Assembly: GCA_015061285.1 (NCBI GenBank)
Contig: SUWW01000002.1
Location: 155,952-219,951, forward strand
Length of the DNA stretch: 64,000 nucleotides
Direction: 5' to 3'
Origin: Bacteroidales bacterium
GTDB lineage: Bacteria; Bacteroidota; Bacteroidia; Bacteroidales; Marinilabiliaceae
Shown: piece after piece, positions 7,431-16,795 of the stretch
Position numbering within the stretch: position 1 is the first letter of the stretch
Layout of the letters: every line of letters begins with the position of its first letter
The notes under the pieces: generated by a model
Told to the model about the DNA's origin: nothing
Databases searched by the model: none
What the model saw: only the letters and a program-made list of their open reading frames with translations
Translations under genes and position numbers: made by a program

Positions 7431-9557
7431 ATGAAACATAATATATTAAGAGGTGCAAGTCTGTCGGCTTTGGCTATAGTAGCTGCAATGTCGACTTCTT
7501 GCAAAGACAGTTTCCTCGAAGAAGATGGTAGCCATCTCTACTCCGACGACCTTATGAAGACAGAAGATGGTGCTTTGGCAGCTGCTGCAGGTCTCTACGC
7601 CAATATCCGTTGGCATTTTGGCTACGAATGGGCATACGGTATCACTCTCTATGGAACCGATGAGTTCACCAATGGTGGCGACCTTACCGCTGAGCCTTGG
7701 AATACGTATGATAAACGTCTCGAACCATACGATTGTACGCCTGCAACTGGTGCTGCTAACAAAAACTGTCCTGGAGTATCGGCATTGTGGACTCAGATGT
7801 ACTATGGTATATCTGCTGCCAACAGCCTTATTGTTCATGCAGATTACATCGGCGATGAAGCTACTCGCAAGAAAGTTCTTGGCGAAGCTTATTTCCTTCG
7901 TGGCTACAACTACTATCGTCTGTTTGCTCAATATGGTGGCGTAGTTCTTCAAACTGAACCTACTTCTGGTATAGTACGTAACTTCTCTCGCTCAAACGAA
8001 GATGAAACCTTGGCTCAGGTTATTGCCGATTTTGAGCAAGCATACAACCTCCTTCCTACCAACAAATGGCGTGGTAATGGCACTTGGACTAAGTACACCG
8101 CTGCTCACTTCCTCGCTAAAGCTCTTCTTTTCCGTCAGAGCGAACGTTGTGCAAGTTGGAATGGTAAATATCCTGCCGATACTGATTTGAATCGTGTCAT
8201 TTCACTTTGCGAAGAGGTTGAGGCTGCTTGTCCTCTTGCACCTAACTACGAAGATTTGTATTGCAATTGGACTGGCGTCGATTGTGCTAACGAAGGTTTG
8301 GACGAAATACTTATGGCTGCTGAGCACAATGGTGATAACAACACTTCTGGTCGCTATGGTAACCGTACTTATAGCTACTTCACTTCGCAATTCTCTAATT
8401 TCTCTGGTGGTTGGGTGCAGCGTGGTCAATACATCGGCGAGATGGACTTCCAGCGTTGCCGTCCTACCGAGTATGCATACGAGGTATTCGACAATGTAGA
8501 GGACTCGCGCATGTGGAAAACTTTCCATACAGTGTTTGGTGTCAACAACTGGACTTCGCCTAACGATAGCGCCATGTTGGCCGACCACAAGATTACTCCT
8601 GAGCAATATCCTGATCTTGGTGATGTAGGTATCATGTTTATTCTCAATAAGAAAAACGACCCACGCTTCCAAGATGAAACAACTTATGGCTCATACGGAA
8701 AAGCTGGTTCTGCTCACACCTTCATCAACCCAGCTACTGGCAAGTGGGTTCCTAATGTATTCCCAGTTTATTTAGGTGGTAAGTATGTTATGAATACCTT
8801 CAACGGCGATCCAGCTAAGACCAACGTATTCTGTGGCATCAATAAGACTGCCGATGGTAGTCGTACGGGAGAAAAGGGTGATGCCCATCGTGACATAATT
8901 ATGGCTCGTACGGGCGAAACAGTTCTCGTTCGTGCTGAGGCTCTCGTTCGCCTTGGTAAATACGACGATGCTATAAAAGCTGTAAACATACTCCGCGCTC
9001 GTGCTCAATGGAAAGAGGGCGAGAAACGCGATGGCTATGTTGATGGTTCTGTAGCTTTCGATTTGGACAAAAACTCTACGCAATCAAGCATCACTCCTAA
9101 AAAGAACAAAGACAAGAGCGGTAAGCAGATTACGAATATCGAGGCATATAAATATTCTAACCTCGGTATCAACTCGTACTACCTCTCTACTGGTATTGCA
9201 GAGACAACCGAAGCTGGCAATCTGTTGATTTCAAGCTACAACAATCTACCTGCCGAAGACGAAGAGATCTTGACTAAGATTGGTTGCACCGACACCAAAG
9301 ATCGTCTCATCAACTTCATCTTCAACGAACGTACTCGCGAGTTGCTCGGCGAATGGAACCGTTGGGAGGAACTTAGCCGTGCTGGCTTGCTCATCAAGCG
9401 TGCTAAACTCTTCAATCCTGAAGCTGCGCCAAACATCACAGCTAACAAGCACGAACTCCGTCCTATTCCTATGGCATTCCTCGAAACTCTTCAGAATGCC
9501 GATGGAACAAACCTTACCGATGAACAGAAAGCTGCTTGGCAGAATCCTGGTTATTAA
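7431..9557 (+). CDS. SusD/RagB-family outer membrane lipoprotein
   Basis: I chose the ATG at 7431, giving 708 residues, because it starts a clean lipoprotein signal (MKHNILRGASLSAL... with lipobox STSC). An upstream in-frame start at 7389 would overlap susC and spoil the signal peptide. The mature protein has the SusD TPR-like helices (LGEAYFLRGYNYYRLFAQYG; ETVLVRAEALVRLGKYDDA) and the C-terminal INFIFNERTRELLGEW motif common to the family. SusD proteins sit as lids over SusC barrels and bind glycans. The gene follows susC by 31 bp and ends in a terminator. No enzyme gene is attached to this pair, so the substrate cannot be inferred. Confidence 0.95.
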   Translation: MKHNILRGASLSALAIVAAMSTSCKDSFLEEDGSHLYSDDLMKTEDGALAAAAGLYANIRWHFGYEWAYGITLYGTDEFTNGGDLTAEPWNTYDKRLEPYDCTPATGAANKNCPGVSALWTQMYYGISAANSLIVHADYIGDEATRKKVLGEAYFLRGYNYYRLFAQYGGVVLQTEPTSGIVRNFSRSNEDETLAQVIADFEQAYNLLPTNKWRGNGTWTKYTAAHFLAKALLFRQSERCASWNGKYPADTDLNRVISLCEEVEAACPLAPNYEDLYCNWTGVDCANEGLDEILMAAEHNGDNNTSGRYGNRTYSYFTSQFSNFSGGWVQRGQYIGEMDFQRCRPTEYAYEVFDNVEDSRMWKTFHTVFGVNNWTSPNDSAMLADHKITPEQYPDLGDVGIMFILNKKNDPRFQDETTYGSYGKAGSAHTFINPATGKWVPNVFPVYLGGKYVMNTFNGDPAKTNVFCGINKTADGSRTGEKGDAHRDIIMARTGETVLVRAEALVRLGKYDDAIKAVNILRARAQWKEGEKRDGYVDGSVAFDLDKNSTQSSITPKKNKDKSGKQITNIEAYKYSNLGINSYYLSTGIAETTEAGNLLISSYNNLPAEDEEILTKIGCTDTKDRLINFIFNERTRELLGEWNRWEELSRAGLLIKRAKLFNPEAAPNITANKHELRPIPMAFLETLQNADGTNLTDEQKAAWQNPGY

Positions 9558-9588
9558 TGCTATTTTCTCTTTTCAATATTCTTTTTTG

Positions 9589-9624
9589 CCGCTGTGTGCA
9601 GTTATGCATGCAGCGGTATTTTTA
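9589..9624 (+). terminator. Terminator of the susC-susD operon
   Basis: A 12-bp stem (CCGCTGTGTGCA / TGCATGCAGCGG, two G-T pairs) with a GTTA loop is followed by TATTTTT. Confidence 0.75.
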
Positions 9625-9629
9625 TCCAC

Positions 9630-9647
9630 ATACCATAAATATGGTAT
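9630..9647. promoter_or_regulatory. Inverted repeat upstream of cysK
   Basis: ATACCAT-AAAT-ATGGTAT is a perfect 7-bp inverted repeat lying about 23 bp before the predicted -33 box of cysK. It could be an operator; no regulator is identified. Confidence 0.35.
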
Positions 9648-9669
9648 ACAGAATGCCGTAAATGTGGGA

Positions 9670-9700
9670 TTGTACAGCGAACAGAATCGACCCAATTTTG
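9670..9700 (+). promoter_or_regulatory. cysK promoter candidate
   Basis: TTG (9670-9672), a 20-nt spacer and CAATTTTG (9693-9700) differ from the TTTG / TAnnTTTG consensus by one base in the -7 box. Confidence 0.45.
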
Positions 9701-9733
9701 CATCAAACAAAAACAAAATAGGAGGAATCAATT

Positions 9734-10672
9734 ATGGCTAAGATTATTGAAAGTTCATTGGAATTGATTGGCAACACGCCACTTTTGCGTCTCAACAGCT
9801 ATTCTAAGAAAGTTGGTGTCGCCAACGCTGCGATATTTGCTAAATTGGAATATTTCAACCCCGCTGGTTCGGTGAAAGACCGCATCGCACTCGCTATGAT
9901 TGTTGATGCTGAAAGTAAAGGTCTGTTGAAGCCCGGCGCAACAATCATTGAGCCTACTTCGGGCAACACTGGTATTGGCATTGCTGCTGTGGCTGCCGCT
10001 AAAGGTTACAAAGCCATCTTGGTATTGCCTGACACTATGAGTGTTGAGCGTCGCAACTTGTTGAAGGCTTATGGCGCAGAACTCGTTCTGACCGAAGGCG
10101 CTAAGGGCATGAAAGGCGCTATTGCCAAAGCAGAAGAACTCAACAAAGAGATTTCCGGTTCTATCATTCTCGGTCAGTTTGTCAATCCTGCCAATCCGAA
10201 AATCCATCGCGAGACGACAGGTCCAGAAATTTGGGATCAGACAGATGGCAAAGTAGATATTTTTGTGGCAGGCGTAGGTACGGGCGGTACAATTACAGGT
10301 GTGGGCGAATTTTTGAAATCGAAGAACCCTAATGTGAAAGTTGTTGCTGTTGAGCCAGCATCATCACCTGTATTGTCGAAGGGTACGGCTGGCCCACACA
10401 AAATTCAAGGCATCGGCCCGGGCTTCGTTCCCGACACGTTGAATACTAAAATCTACGACGAGATTATCACTATTGAAAACGAAGATGCTTTTGCCGAAGG
10501 GCGCAATTTTGCCGTCAGCGAAGGTATTTTGGTGGGCATCTCTGCTGGTGCTGCTTTGAAAGCCGCAACGATTCTTGCTAATCGTCCAGAAAATAAGGGT
10601 AAAAACATCGTTGTGCTACTTCCAGATTCCGGCGATAGATATTTGTCAACAGCCCTATTTTCAAATAATTAA
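9734..10672 (+). CDS. cysK: Cysteine synthase A (O-acetylserine sulfhydrylase)
   Basis: The 312-residue protein is a fold-type II PLP enzyme that makes L-cysteine from O-acetylserine and sulfide in the cytoplasm. The PLP-binding lysine is K48 in NPAGSVKDR. The substrate loop PTSGNTGIG is at about 74-82. The phosphate-binding loop is [10 protein letters not shown], and the C-terminal SAGAAL segment is present. Length matches the CysK family. Cystathionine beta-synthase is unlikely because there is no heme or CBS domain. It is monocistronic, bracketed by its own promoter and terminator. Confidence 0.95.
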   Translation: MAKIIESSLELIGNTPLLRLNSYSKKVGVANAAIFAKLEYFNPAGSVKDRIALAMIVDAESKGLLKPGATIIEPTSGNTGIGIAAVAAAKGYKAILVLPDTMSVERRNLLKAYGAELVLTEGAKGMKGAIAKAEELNKEISGSIILGQFVNPANPKIHRETTGPEIWDQTDGKVDIFVAGVGTGGTITGVGEFLKSKNPNVKVVAVEPASSPVLSKGTAGPHKIQGIGPGFVPDTLNTKIYDEIITIENEDAFAEGRNFAVSEGILVGISAGAALKAATILANRPENKGKNIVVLLPDSGDRYLSTALFSNN

Positions 10673-10700
10673 GTCCATAAATATTTTATCATAATTACTA

Positions 10701-10740
10701 AGAGCGCAGGAGTTTTGGTGACTTCTGTGCTCTTTGTTTG
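10701..10740 (+). terminator. Terminator after cysK
   Basis: A 13-bp stem (AGAGCGCAGGAGT / ACTTCTGTGCTCT, two G-T pairs) with a 7-nt loop is followed by TTGTTTG. Confidence 0.8.
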
Positions 10741-10828
10741 TTTCCACCGACGCAGCATGCCGCGCTTATATCTTGTTGATGAGCATAAACGGTTATGAAA
10801 CATAAGTACGTAATTCGCACAACGTAAT

Positions 10829-10836
10829 TATATTTG
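10829..10836 (+). promoter_or_regulatory. Candidate -7 box (TATATTTG) of the porQ-like gene
   Basis: It is an exact TAnnTTTG match 20 bp before the ATG at 10857. No convincing -33 box is present. Confidence 0.4.
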
Positions 10837-10856
10837 CGTTGCTTCGAAATAAATAG

Positions 10857-11861
10857 ATGAAAAAACTTTTATTCACCCTATATACTCTGGCTCTGACACT
10901 TGCAACTTTGGCGCAAAGCAAAAGTGGTAATGTGTATGAATTTCTCGATTTGCCAACATCGGCGCGAAGTGTAGCTATTGGTGGTAATCATGCATCGATA
11001 GGCACAACAGAAATATGCCACATATTTATGAATCCCGCACAGTTGAACGATTCCGCGGCCTATTCCGTTGGTCTCAACGTATGTCCAATGCCGCAAGATA
11101 TTGTTTATGGCTCGTTGGGAGTGGGCGGCAAACTATACGACTTAGGAATTGTGGGCTTGGGCGTGCAGTATATCAATTATGGCGAGTTCACCAACTACGA
11201 CGAGTATGAGGTAGAGCAGGGCAAGGTTACTGCTCGCGAAACGGCTATTTATCTTATGTATGCGCGTAAACTTATGCCGCGTCTGACCGTTGGTGCTGCG
11301 TTCAAACCCATCATTAGCCATTTGGCAGAGTATCGTTCCTTTGGTATAGCTATGGATATGGGCGCACGCTACATAGGTCGCTCCGGACGTTTTCAAGCAG
11401 CAATAGTTGCTCGCAACCTTGGTGGACAAATAACTACTTACGACGAAGATGGTTCGCACGAGGTGCTTCCAATCGATTTATCTATTGGCTGTAACTACAC
11501 AACCGAACATGCGCCGTTCCGACTCTCGTGCACCATGAAAGACATTTGTCATTGGGACTTGTCGCCTGACCGAAACAATAGAATTTCGGGAGGCGATAAC
11601 TTGATGCGTCATCTACTATTTGGTGTTGAATTTATACCAGCAAAAGGCTTTTGGTTCGGTATGGGATATAACCACCGTCAACGCAAAGAAGCTCGCACTT
11701 CGAGTGCAGGTGGTGCTGCTGGCATTTCGTGGGGTGCAGGTATATGTATAAGAAATATACATGTCGACTATGGCCATGGACGTTACCATTTGGCAGGCTC
11801 AGCCAACAGCATATCAATTTCTTACGATGGCTTTACATCGTTCCTAAAACCAAGAAACTGA
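10857..11861 (+). CDS. porQ: PorQ-like type IX secretion system protein
   Basis: The 334-residue protein has a signal peptide ending in LAQ and a predicted outer membrane beta-barrel in the PorV/PorQ (FadL-like) group. The N-terminal motif FLDLPTSARSVAIGGNHASI corresponds to the FLNLPxSARxxALGG start typical of PorQ, and VARNLGGQ lies near residue 185. PorQ is an outer membrane component of the type IX secretion and attachment machinery of Bacteroidota. A type IX cargo protein is coded at 18547-20709, consistent with a working system. Assignment to PorQ rather than another PorV-family member rests on the N-terminal motif and length. Confidence 0.75.
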   Translation: MKKLLFTLYTLALTLATLAQSKSGNVYEFLDLPTSARSVAIGGNHASIGTTEICHIFMNPAQLNDSAAYSVGLNVCPMPQDIVYGSLGVGGKLYDLGIVGLGVQYINYGEFTNYDEYEVEQGKVTARETAIYLMYARKLMPRLTVGAAFKPIISHLAEYRSFGIAMDMGARYIGRSGRFQAAIVARNLGGQITTYDEDGSHEVLPIDLSIGCNYTTEHAPFRLSCTMKDICHWDLSPDRNNRISGGDNLMRHLLFGVEFIPAKGFWFGMGYNHRQRKEARTSSAGGAAGISWGAGICIRNIHVDYGHGRYHLAGSANSISISYDGFTSFLKPRN

Positions 11862-12208
11862 TTATAAGGAACACAGATTACGCTGATTGAACGGATTTCC
11901 GCAGATTGTTTCAATAATTATAACTACGAAATACTTTGTTTGAGGGGATTTGAAAATCCCCGACACACGAACGGCGGATTTCAAATCCGCCTAAACCAGA
12001 GACTAACGAAGGAATTAGAACATGTCCCACAAATTGAGGCTAATTACTCCACAAATCAAGACAAATATTTATCACAATTAGAGAATTCAATTTGTGCCAA
12101 TTTGTGAGAGGTTAACTACGAAACACACGAAATATGTTTTAGCGATTTTCGGGCTTTTCATAGTTGATAATTTTCAATTTTCAATTTTCAATTGTCAATT
12201 TTCAATTT
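11862..12208. repeat. Gene-free intergenic region with palindromes and AT-rich repeats
   Basis: This stretch holds a direct-repeat segment (CAGATT... near 11875-11905). It also holds two palindromes, GGGGATTT-GA-AAATCCCC (11944-11961) and GGCGGATTT-C-AAATCCGCC (11973-11991). Near 12166-12220 there is an array of CAATTTTCAATTGT-type short repeats. The palindrome pair resembles the one at 42252-42300. No gene is visible. It separates the convergent porQ-like gene and nth. Confidence 0.75.
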
Positions 12209-12847
12209 TCAATTGTCAATTTTATCCGTGCATATAGAAGCCAAACCACAAGTTGAGCATTTAGGGTTACGTGCAGTGCAAGTGTAGCGACCGAACAGGA
12301 GCAACCAATGGTGTGCCAATGAGAGTTTTTCTGTGGGAATATGTGCGGTAAGTTGTCGCTCGGTCTCTTCGGGCGTTTTGCAGCTTTTGCTTACAAGGTC
12401 AAGACGGTGAGCCACGCGGAAAACGTGCGTATCTACAGGCATTGCAGGCTTGTCGAAGGCTACAGCAAGCATCACATTGGCGGTCTTTCGTCCAACGCCC
12501 GGAAGCTTGGTCAGTTGTTCCATAGTGTTGGGCACAACACCATCGAAATCTGTCACCAACATCTTCGATAGCTCCAAGATATGTTTCGCTTTGCTATTGG
12601 GGTAACTGCACGATTTTATTAGTGTAAATATCTCGTTTTCGTTGGCTTGAGCCATCTCGAACGCCGTGGGGTAATGTGCGAAGAGTTCCTTCGTAATAAT
12701 ATTTACGCGCTTGTCGGTGCACTGAGCCGAAAGAACAACAGCCACAAGTAGCTGAAAATCACTATTGTATTCGAGTTCCGATTTTGCCTCAGGTAGTAAC
12801 GCGGATAAGTAATCGATTACCTTCTCGTAGCGCTGTTTTATTGTCAT
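12209..12847 (-). CDS. nth: Endonuclease III, base-excision repair glycosylase
   Basis: The 212-residue protein has the helix-hairpin-helix LPGVGRKTANVML with the catalytic lysine in GRKTA. The catalytic aspartate is in VDTHVFRVAHRL. The C-terminal 4Fe-4S cluster ligands have the C-X6-C-X2-C-X5-C spacing (CTARNPKCSTCGLASIC). It removes oxidised pyrimidines from DNA and nicks the abasic site. Length matches E. coli Nth. The next gene upstream on this strand (NlpC/P60) ends 22 bp away, so the two may be cotranscribed. Confidence 0.96.
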   Translation of the reverse strand: MTIKQRYEKVIDYLSALLPEAKSELEYNSDFQLLVAVVLSAQCTDKRVNIITKELFAHYPTAFEMAQANENEIFTLIKSCSYPNSKAKHILELSKMLVTDFDGVVPNTMEQLTKLPGVGRKTANVMLAVAFDKPAMPVDTHVFRVAHRLDLVSKSCKTPEETERQLTAHIPTEKLSLAHHWLLLFGRYTCTARNPKCSTCGLASICTDKIDN

Positions 12848-12869
12848 ATTATATTGTATGTCAGCGTGT

Positions 12870-13655
12870 TTATCCTATATGCTTTATTGCACGCAACTGA
12901 TGAGTGTAGGCATTTCTGTCGGCGGCAAAGATGCCATTGTGGTCGAGTTTGTCTATGCGTACACAGCCCGATGCGTGAATTATTTCTCCATGACCTAAAC
13001 ACATACCCACGTGAACAATATTACCAGTTGCAGGATTGTCGAAAAATGCCAAGTCGCCAACCGAAGCTTCTTCCACAAAGTCGACTATTGTGCCAATATT
13101 CACTTGTTGTGAAGCATCGCGTGGAATTTTGTGACCAGCTATTTTATATACTATCTGAGTAAATCCAGAGCAATCGATGCCATAGAAACTACGTCCGCCC
13201 CATAAGTATGGCGAACTATAGAACGACAACGCAATCTCGTCGATAGAAGGCTTCTTCTTGTTGGCGCTATATCCACCAGTGAGATGATACATATCATCGT
13301 TGATGGTGAAGCTATCGAGTTCGCTTCCGTTGAACCAAATAGAGCTACCTCCAGGAATAATCATAGGCGTGCGGTCGCCATCGCGAATGATTTTTACAAA
13401 AGGCCCAGGAACGACCCATTTCTCTGCATTGCGCCATTTCTCAACATCTTGAGGGAAAATGTTCGTGTGTAGTTTTGCGTCCATCCATCCTTCATATTCG
13501 TCGTAGTCGCAACGGACTTTTATCCAACGTTCTTGAGTATCAATCACTTCGTAGGTTTCGCCAAAAAGGATTTGCGAAACCATTTCGGAACGTTCAGAAG
13601 CTTCTGCTCGAAGTGGAATGAAATCATAACGACAAATCGAAATTGTGTTTAGCAT
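12870..13655 (-). CDS. NlpC/P60 cell-wall hydrolase with N-terminal SH3 domains
   Basis: The 261-residue protein has an N-terminal bacterial SH3 segment (LRAEASERSEMVSQILFGE, then WIKVRCDYDEYEGWMDAKL) and a second SH3-like region. The C-terminal C40 peptidase domain has the catalytic Cys in YGIDCSGFTQ and the His in IVHVGMCLG. A further His in GEIIHASG completes the site. This is the arrangement of gamma-D-glutamyl-L-diamino acid endopeptidases that trim peptidoglycan peptides (YkfC / dipeptidyl-peptidase VI type). No signal peptide is seen, which suggests cytoplasmic turnover of recycled muropeptides. Confidence 0.88.
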   Translation of the reverse strand: MLNTISICRYDFIPLRAEASERSEMVSQILFGETYEVIDTQERWIKVRCDYDEYEGWMDAKLHTNIFPQDVEKWRNAEKWVVPGPFVKIIRDGDRTPMIIPGGSSIWFNGSELDSFTINDDMYHLTGGYSANKKKPSIDEIALSFYSSPYLWGGRSFYGIDCSGFTQIVYKIAGHKIPRDASQQVNIGTIVDFVEEASVGDLAFFDNPATGNIVHVGMCLGHGEIIHASGCVRIDKLDHNGIFAADRNAYTHQLRAIKHIG

Positions 13656-13735
13656 AGTTAATAGTTATTATGAGACCTAAAATACTTCGTTTTGTAATAA
13701 AAATCGCAAAAGCCCTATTTTTTTTGCTTTCACGC

Positions 13736-13765
13736 TTGACTTATATTGAAAAGCGACTACTTTTG
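13736..13765 (+). promoter_or_regulatory. Promoter of the HU gene
   Basis: TTG (13736-13738), a 19-nt spacer and TACTTTTG (13758-13765) match the Bacteroidales consensus well. Confidence 0.7.
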
Positions 13766-13813
13766 TAAATGTTGAAAACAAAAAAATGTTAACCATTTAA
13801 TTTTTTCTGAATC

Positions 13814-14086
13814 ATGAATAAGACACAATTAATTGACGCCATTGCTGAAAAATCAGGATTGACGAAAGTAGATTCAAAGAAGGCTCTTGATGCATTTATC
13901 GAAGTTACTGGTGAAACCTTGAAAAACGATAAGATTGCATTGGTTGGTTTTGGTTCATTCAGTGTTTCTGAGCGCAGCGCTCGTACTGGTCGCAACCCTC
14001 AGACTGGCAAAACTATCAACATAGCAGCTAAGAAAATTGTGAAATTCAAAGCTGGTAACGAGTTGAATGACAAAATTAACGAGTGA
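13814..14086 (+). CDS. HU-family DNA-binding protein
   Basis: The 90-residue protein matches HU/IHF in length. It has the dimer-forming N-terminal helices (MNKTQLIDAIAEKSGLTK). The signature GFGSFSVSERSARTGRNPQTG contains the beta-arm that bends DNA, with the intercalating Pro in RNPQTG. It is a nucleoid protein. It has its own promoter and terminator and is divergent from the NlpC/P60 gene. Confidence 0.95.
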   Translation: MNKTQLIDAIAEKSGLTKVDSKKALDAFIEVTGETLKNDKIALVGFGSFSVSERSARTGRNPQTGKTINIAAKKIVKFKAGNELNDKINE

Positions 14087-14111
14087 TTCTATTCATTACG
14101 AAATTGATGAA

Positions 14112-14143
14112 GGCCGCTGACTTAGGTTTGGCGGTCTTTTTTT
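14112..14143 (+). terminator. Terminator after the HU gene
   Basis: GGCCGC pairs with GCGGTC (one G-T pair) across a 13-nt loop and is followed by a run of T. Confidence 0.75.
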
Positions 14144-14191
14144 ATGTATATATACTTAGATGATTCACAACTCATAATTCATAATTAACGA

Positions 14192-14869
14192 ATGACCACC
14201 CGAGAGCTAATAGAACGTTTGCGCCCTATGCTCACCGACGAACGTTGGGAATTGCTGCAGCAAAAAATCAAATTGCGCACCAGCTATATGACTGTTGTTG
14301 CTCAAGACACATATCATGCTCACAATGCAAGTGCTATCATTCGAACGTGTGAATGTATGGGTGTACAGAATGTGGGCATAATATCTAATTATCATCATTT
14401 TTTGCTTAGCAACGACATTGCCAGAGGTGCGTTGAAATGGCTCACTATACATACTTATGTAGGCGAAAAAGACAATACGCCTGCTGCTTTCAATGATTTG
14501 CGTGCCAAGGGGTATCGTATTGTTGCTACTACGCCCCATCGCGATGCTGTGTCGCCTTCCGAATTTGATGTCGAAGCAGGTCCTTTTGCTCTGGTGTTTG
14601 GTAGCGAAAAACGTGGCTTGAACGATTATGCACTTAGCAATGCTGATTCATACATACGTCTTCCTATGGTTGGCTTTACCGAAAGTTTGAATCTTTCTGT
14701 TTCGGTGGGTATGGTAGTTAGTCGCCTACGCGAACGAATGATGGAGCGCAATATTGGCATAGGAATGTCGGCCGACGAGGAAGAGCGCGTTTTGCTCGAA
14801 TGGGTAATTGGCAGCATACGTAATGGTAATGAAGTTGTTGAGCGCATAAAATGCGACTTCGACAAATAA
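14192..14869 (+). CDS. trmH: tRNA (Gm18) 2'-O-methyltransferase TrmH, SpoU family
   Basis: The 225-residue protein has the three SpoU motifs. Motif 1 is HNASAIIRTCECMGVQ with the catalytic Arg. Motif 2 is LVFGSEKRGLN. Motif 3 is RLPMVGFTESLNLSVSVGM, part of the trefoil-knot SAM site. The TrmH-type C-terminal extension is present, and the length is close to that of E. coli TrmH. It methylates the ribose of G18 in the D-loop of tRNAs. A short copy of the dispersed repeat CATAATTCATAATTA lies just upstream at 14170-14190. Confidence 0.85.
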   Translation: MTTRELIERLRPMLTDERWELLQQKIKLRTSYMTVVAQDTYHAHNASAIIRTCECMGVQNVGIISNYHHFLLSNDIARGALKWLTIHTYVGEKDNTPAAFNDLRAKGYRIVATTPHRDAVSPSEFDVEAGPFALVFGSEKRGLNDYALSNADSYIRLPMVGFTESLNLSVSVGMVVSRLRERMMERNIGIGMSADEEERVLLEWVIGSIRNGNEVVERIKCDFDK

Positions 14870-14940
14870 TCCATCGCTTAGTCTTGTTTTACTTTCGGTG
14901 AAAGAATAAAAACAAACTAACTTCGCTTCAAATGTAGGCA

Positions 14941-16047
14941 ATGCCGATGAAAAAGGTTTTTCTGTTTTTGTTTCTAATTAATTCGCTGATTGTTAATGCA
15001 CAAGAAGAATTTGTAGAGGCGTCCGACTCTGTGTCGATTATGACGCGTCCAATACGTATTCTTAGCGATTTCCTTGATAGCCGCGATGACGAGGTGTATA
15101 TAGATGGCTCTTTTGTTGATGTGTCGCCAGCCGTTACCGAAGTGACTTTTGGTCGGCATACAATTTCTGTTCAGCGCAATGGTAATACTGTGCGTCAGCG
15201 TATTAGAATTGAGGAAGTTGAAGAGGTGACTGATACTTTGCAGTTTGAGCTCTATTTTGGTCTCCAACCCACGTGGCATCAGAGTGTTACGAGCTACGCA
15301 AAGAGCGTAATTTCCGAGATTGTCAGCAATATGGTCTATGTGGAGGAGGGAATTTTCACAATGGGCTCCAATCATCCTGAAGCCGACCGCGATGAGCGTC
15401 CTGCGCATAAGGTGCGGCTTTCGCCATATTTCATTTGTAGATATGAAGTGACTAATCGTCAGTGGTATGCAGTGATGTCAAACGATTCGGTGGCACATAT
15501 TTATGAAAATGATAATCGACCCAAGACTAATATCAATTCTATTGAATGTCAGGCTTTTGTGGATTCGCTCCGTAAGTTCACCGAGTTGAATTTTGTGCTG
15601 CCTACAGAAGCGCAATGGGAATATGCGGCAAAAGGTGGTCAAAAGAGCCGACACACTCTTTTTAGTGGTAGTAGCGAAATAGACAAGGTGGCATGGTTTT
15701 TTGGCAATTCGGGCGAAAAACGTCAGCACGATGAGTCGTGGAGGCCAGTTCTCCTGACTACAAACCGAAACAGAACTCACGATGTTGGACAAAAGTTGCC
15801 TAACGAACTTGGTATATATGATATGACAGGCAACGTATTTGAGTTTTGCTCCGATTTTTTTGATAATTATCGCGTCAAGCCCGATGTAATGCTAACTAAC
15901 CCCAAAGGACCGAGCAAGGGGCAGTATGTGGTTGTGCGAGGTGGCTCGTGGCTTTCAGAAACTCGCCAAAATCGTGTAACTTACCGATCGTCGTGCGATT
16001 TCCGACAGAAGAGTAGTGCTGTTGGTTTGCGCGTTGTAGTATATTGA
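14941..16047 (+). CDS. Exported SUMF1/FGE-fold protein with PEGA-like N-terminal domain
   Basis: The protein has 368 residues. A signal peptide ends in VNAQ. A PEGA-like beta domain spans about 35-100 (DDEVYIDGSFVDVSPAVTEV). A formylglycine-generating-enzyme-fold domain spans about 135-368, with MVYVEEGIFTMGSNHPEADR, RYEVTNRQWY, LPTEAQWEYAAKGG, GIYDMTGNVFEFCSDF and VVRGGSW. The cysteine pair used for catalysis in true FGE is absent after RGGSW; only RSSCDF remains. It is probably a structural or ligand-binding protein. It leads a co-directional run with the SGNH gene 21 bp downstream. Related folds occur in GldK, but length and N-terminus differ. Confidence 0.85.
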   Translation: MPMKKVFLFLFLINSLIVNAQEEFVEASDSVSIMTRPIRILSDFLDSRDDEVYIDGSFVDVSPAVTEVTFGRHTISVQRNGNTVRQRIRIEEVEEVTDTLQFELYFGLQPTWHQSVTSYAKSVISEIVSNMVYVEEGIFTMGSNHPEADRDERPAHKVRLSPYFICRYEVTNRQWYAVMSNDSVAHIYENDNRPKTNINSIECQAFVDSLRKFTELNFVLPTEAQWEYAAKGGQKSRHTLFSGSSEIDKVAWFFGNSGEKRQHDESWRPVLLTTNRNRTHDVGQKLPNELGIYDMTGNVFEFCSDFFDNYRVKPDVMLTNPKGPSKGQYVVVRGGSWLSETRQNRVTYRSSCDFRQKSSAVGLRVVVY

Positions 16048-16068
16048 TTATAAGTTATTTATGTATAT

Positions 16069-16770
16069 ATGAGAGCGTTTGCACTTATTGCTGCTATTGT
16101 AGTTGTTGCAGCTGCAGTTGCGCAAAAACGAGTCCTTTTCATTGGCGATTCTATAACCGATGGCAATTGGGGAAATAGCAAATATTGGAATCAGCCTTGT
16201 TCAGACCGCGACTTGAACGACATGAATCACATATTTGGTCATGGGTATATGTATTTATGTGCATCAAAACTTATGGCTGAGCATCCGGGCCAATATCAAT
16301 TTTTCAATAGAGGCATAAGTGGCAACACCGTGCAAGATCTTGCTGCGCGTTGGCAAGTTGATGCTGTAGATGTAAATGCCGACGTTGTATCTATCCTTAT
16401 AGGTATAAATGATGTTATGAGTGTTGGAGCTCAAAATGTTGATGTTCAGGCTTTTGAATATACATATCAAACGCTCATAGATAGATTGAAAGCGAAGAAT
16501 GCTAATGTGAAAATTGTGCTTGGAGAACCATTTTGCACATTGGGTAGCAGAGTGGATACTACAGGCGTCAACGCGCGCAATTGTAAGACATTAGCTTTAG
16601 CTGTGAAACGTTTGGCGGAGAAAAATGGGGCGGCATTTGTGCCTTATGCACAGATGTTTGAAAAACTATGTGCCGATGGCAGCAACAATTATTGGATTTG
16701 GGATGGTGTTCATCCTACGCCTGCGGGGCATTACAAAATGTTTCAATTGATATACGATTATATAAAGTAA
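16069..16770 (+). CDS. SGNH/GDSL-family hydrolase, exported
   Basis: The 233-residue protein has a signal peptide (ends VAAAVAQ). SGNH block I has the catalytic Ser in FIGDSITDG. Block II is NRGISGNTV, block III is LIGINDVM, and block V is WDGVHPTPAGH with the Asp-His pair. Such enzymes remove acyl groups from carbohydrates or lipids; the substrate cannot be told. It lies between the SUMF1-fold gene and the Wzi-like gene, with 21 and 25 bp gaps, suggesting one transcript. Confidence 0.92.
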   Translation: MRAFALIAAIVVVAAAVAQKRVLFIGDSITDGNWGNSKYWNQPCSDRDLNDMNHIFGHGYMYLCASKLMAEHPGQYQFFNRGISGNTVQDLAARWQVDAVDVNADVVSILIGINDVMSVGAQNVDVQAFEYTYQTLIDRLKAKNANVKIVLGEPFCTLGSRVDTTGVNARNCKTLALAVKRLAEKNGAAFVPYAQMFEKLCADGSNNYWIWDGVHPTPAGHYKMFQLIYDYIK

Positions 16771-16795
16771 ATATCAGATAATTAACAAGTTCGCA

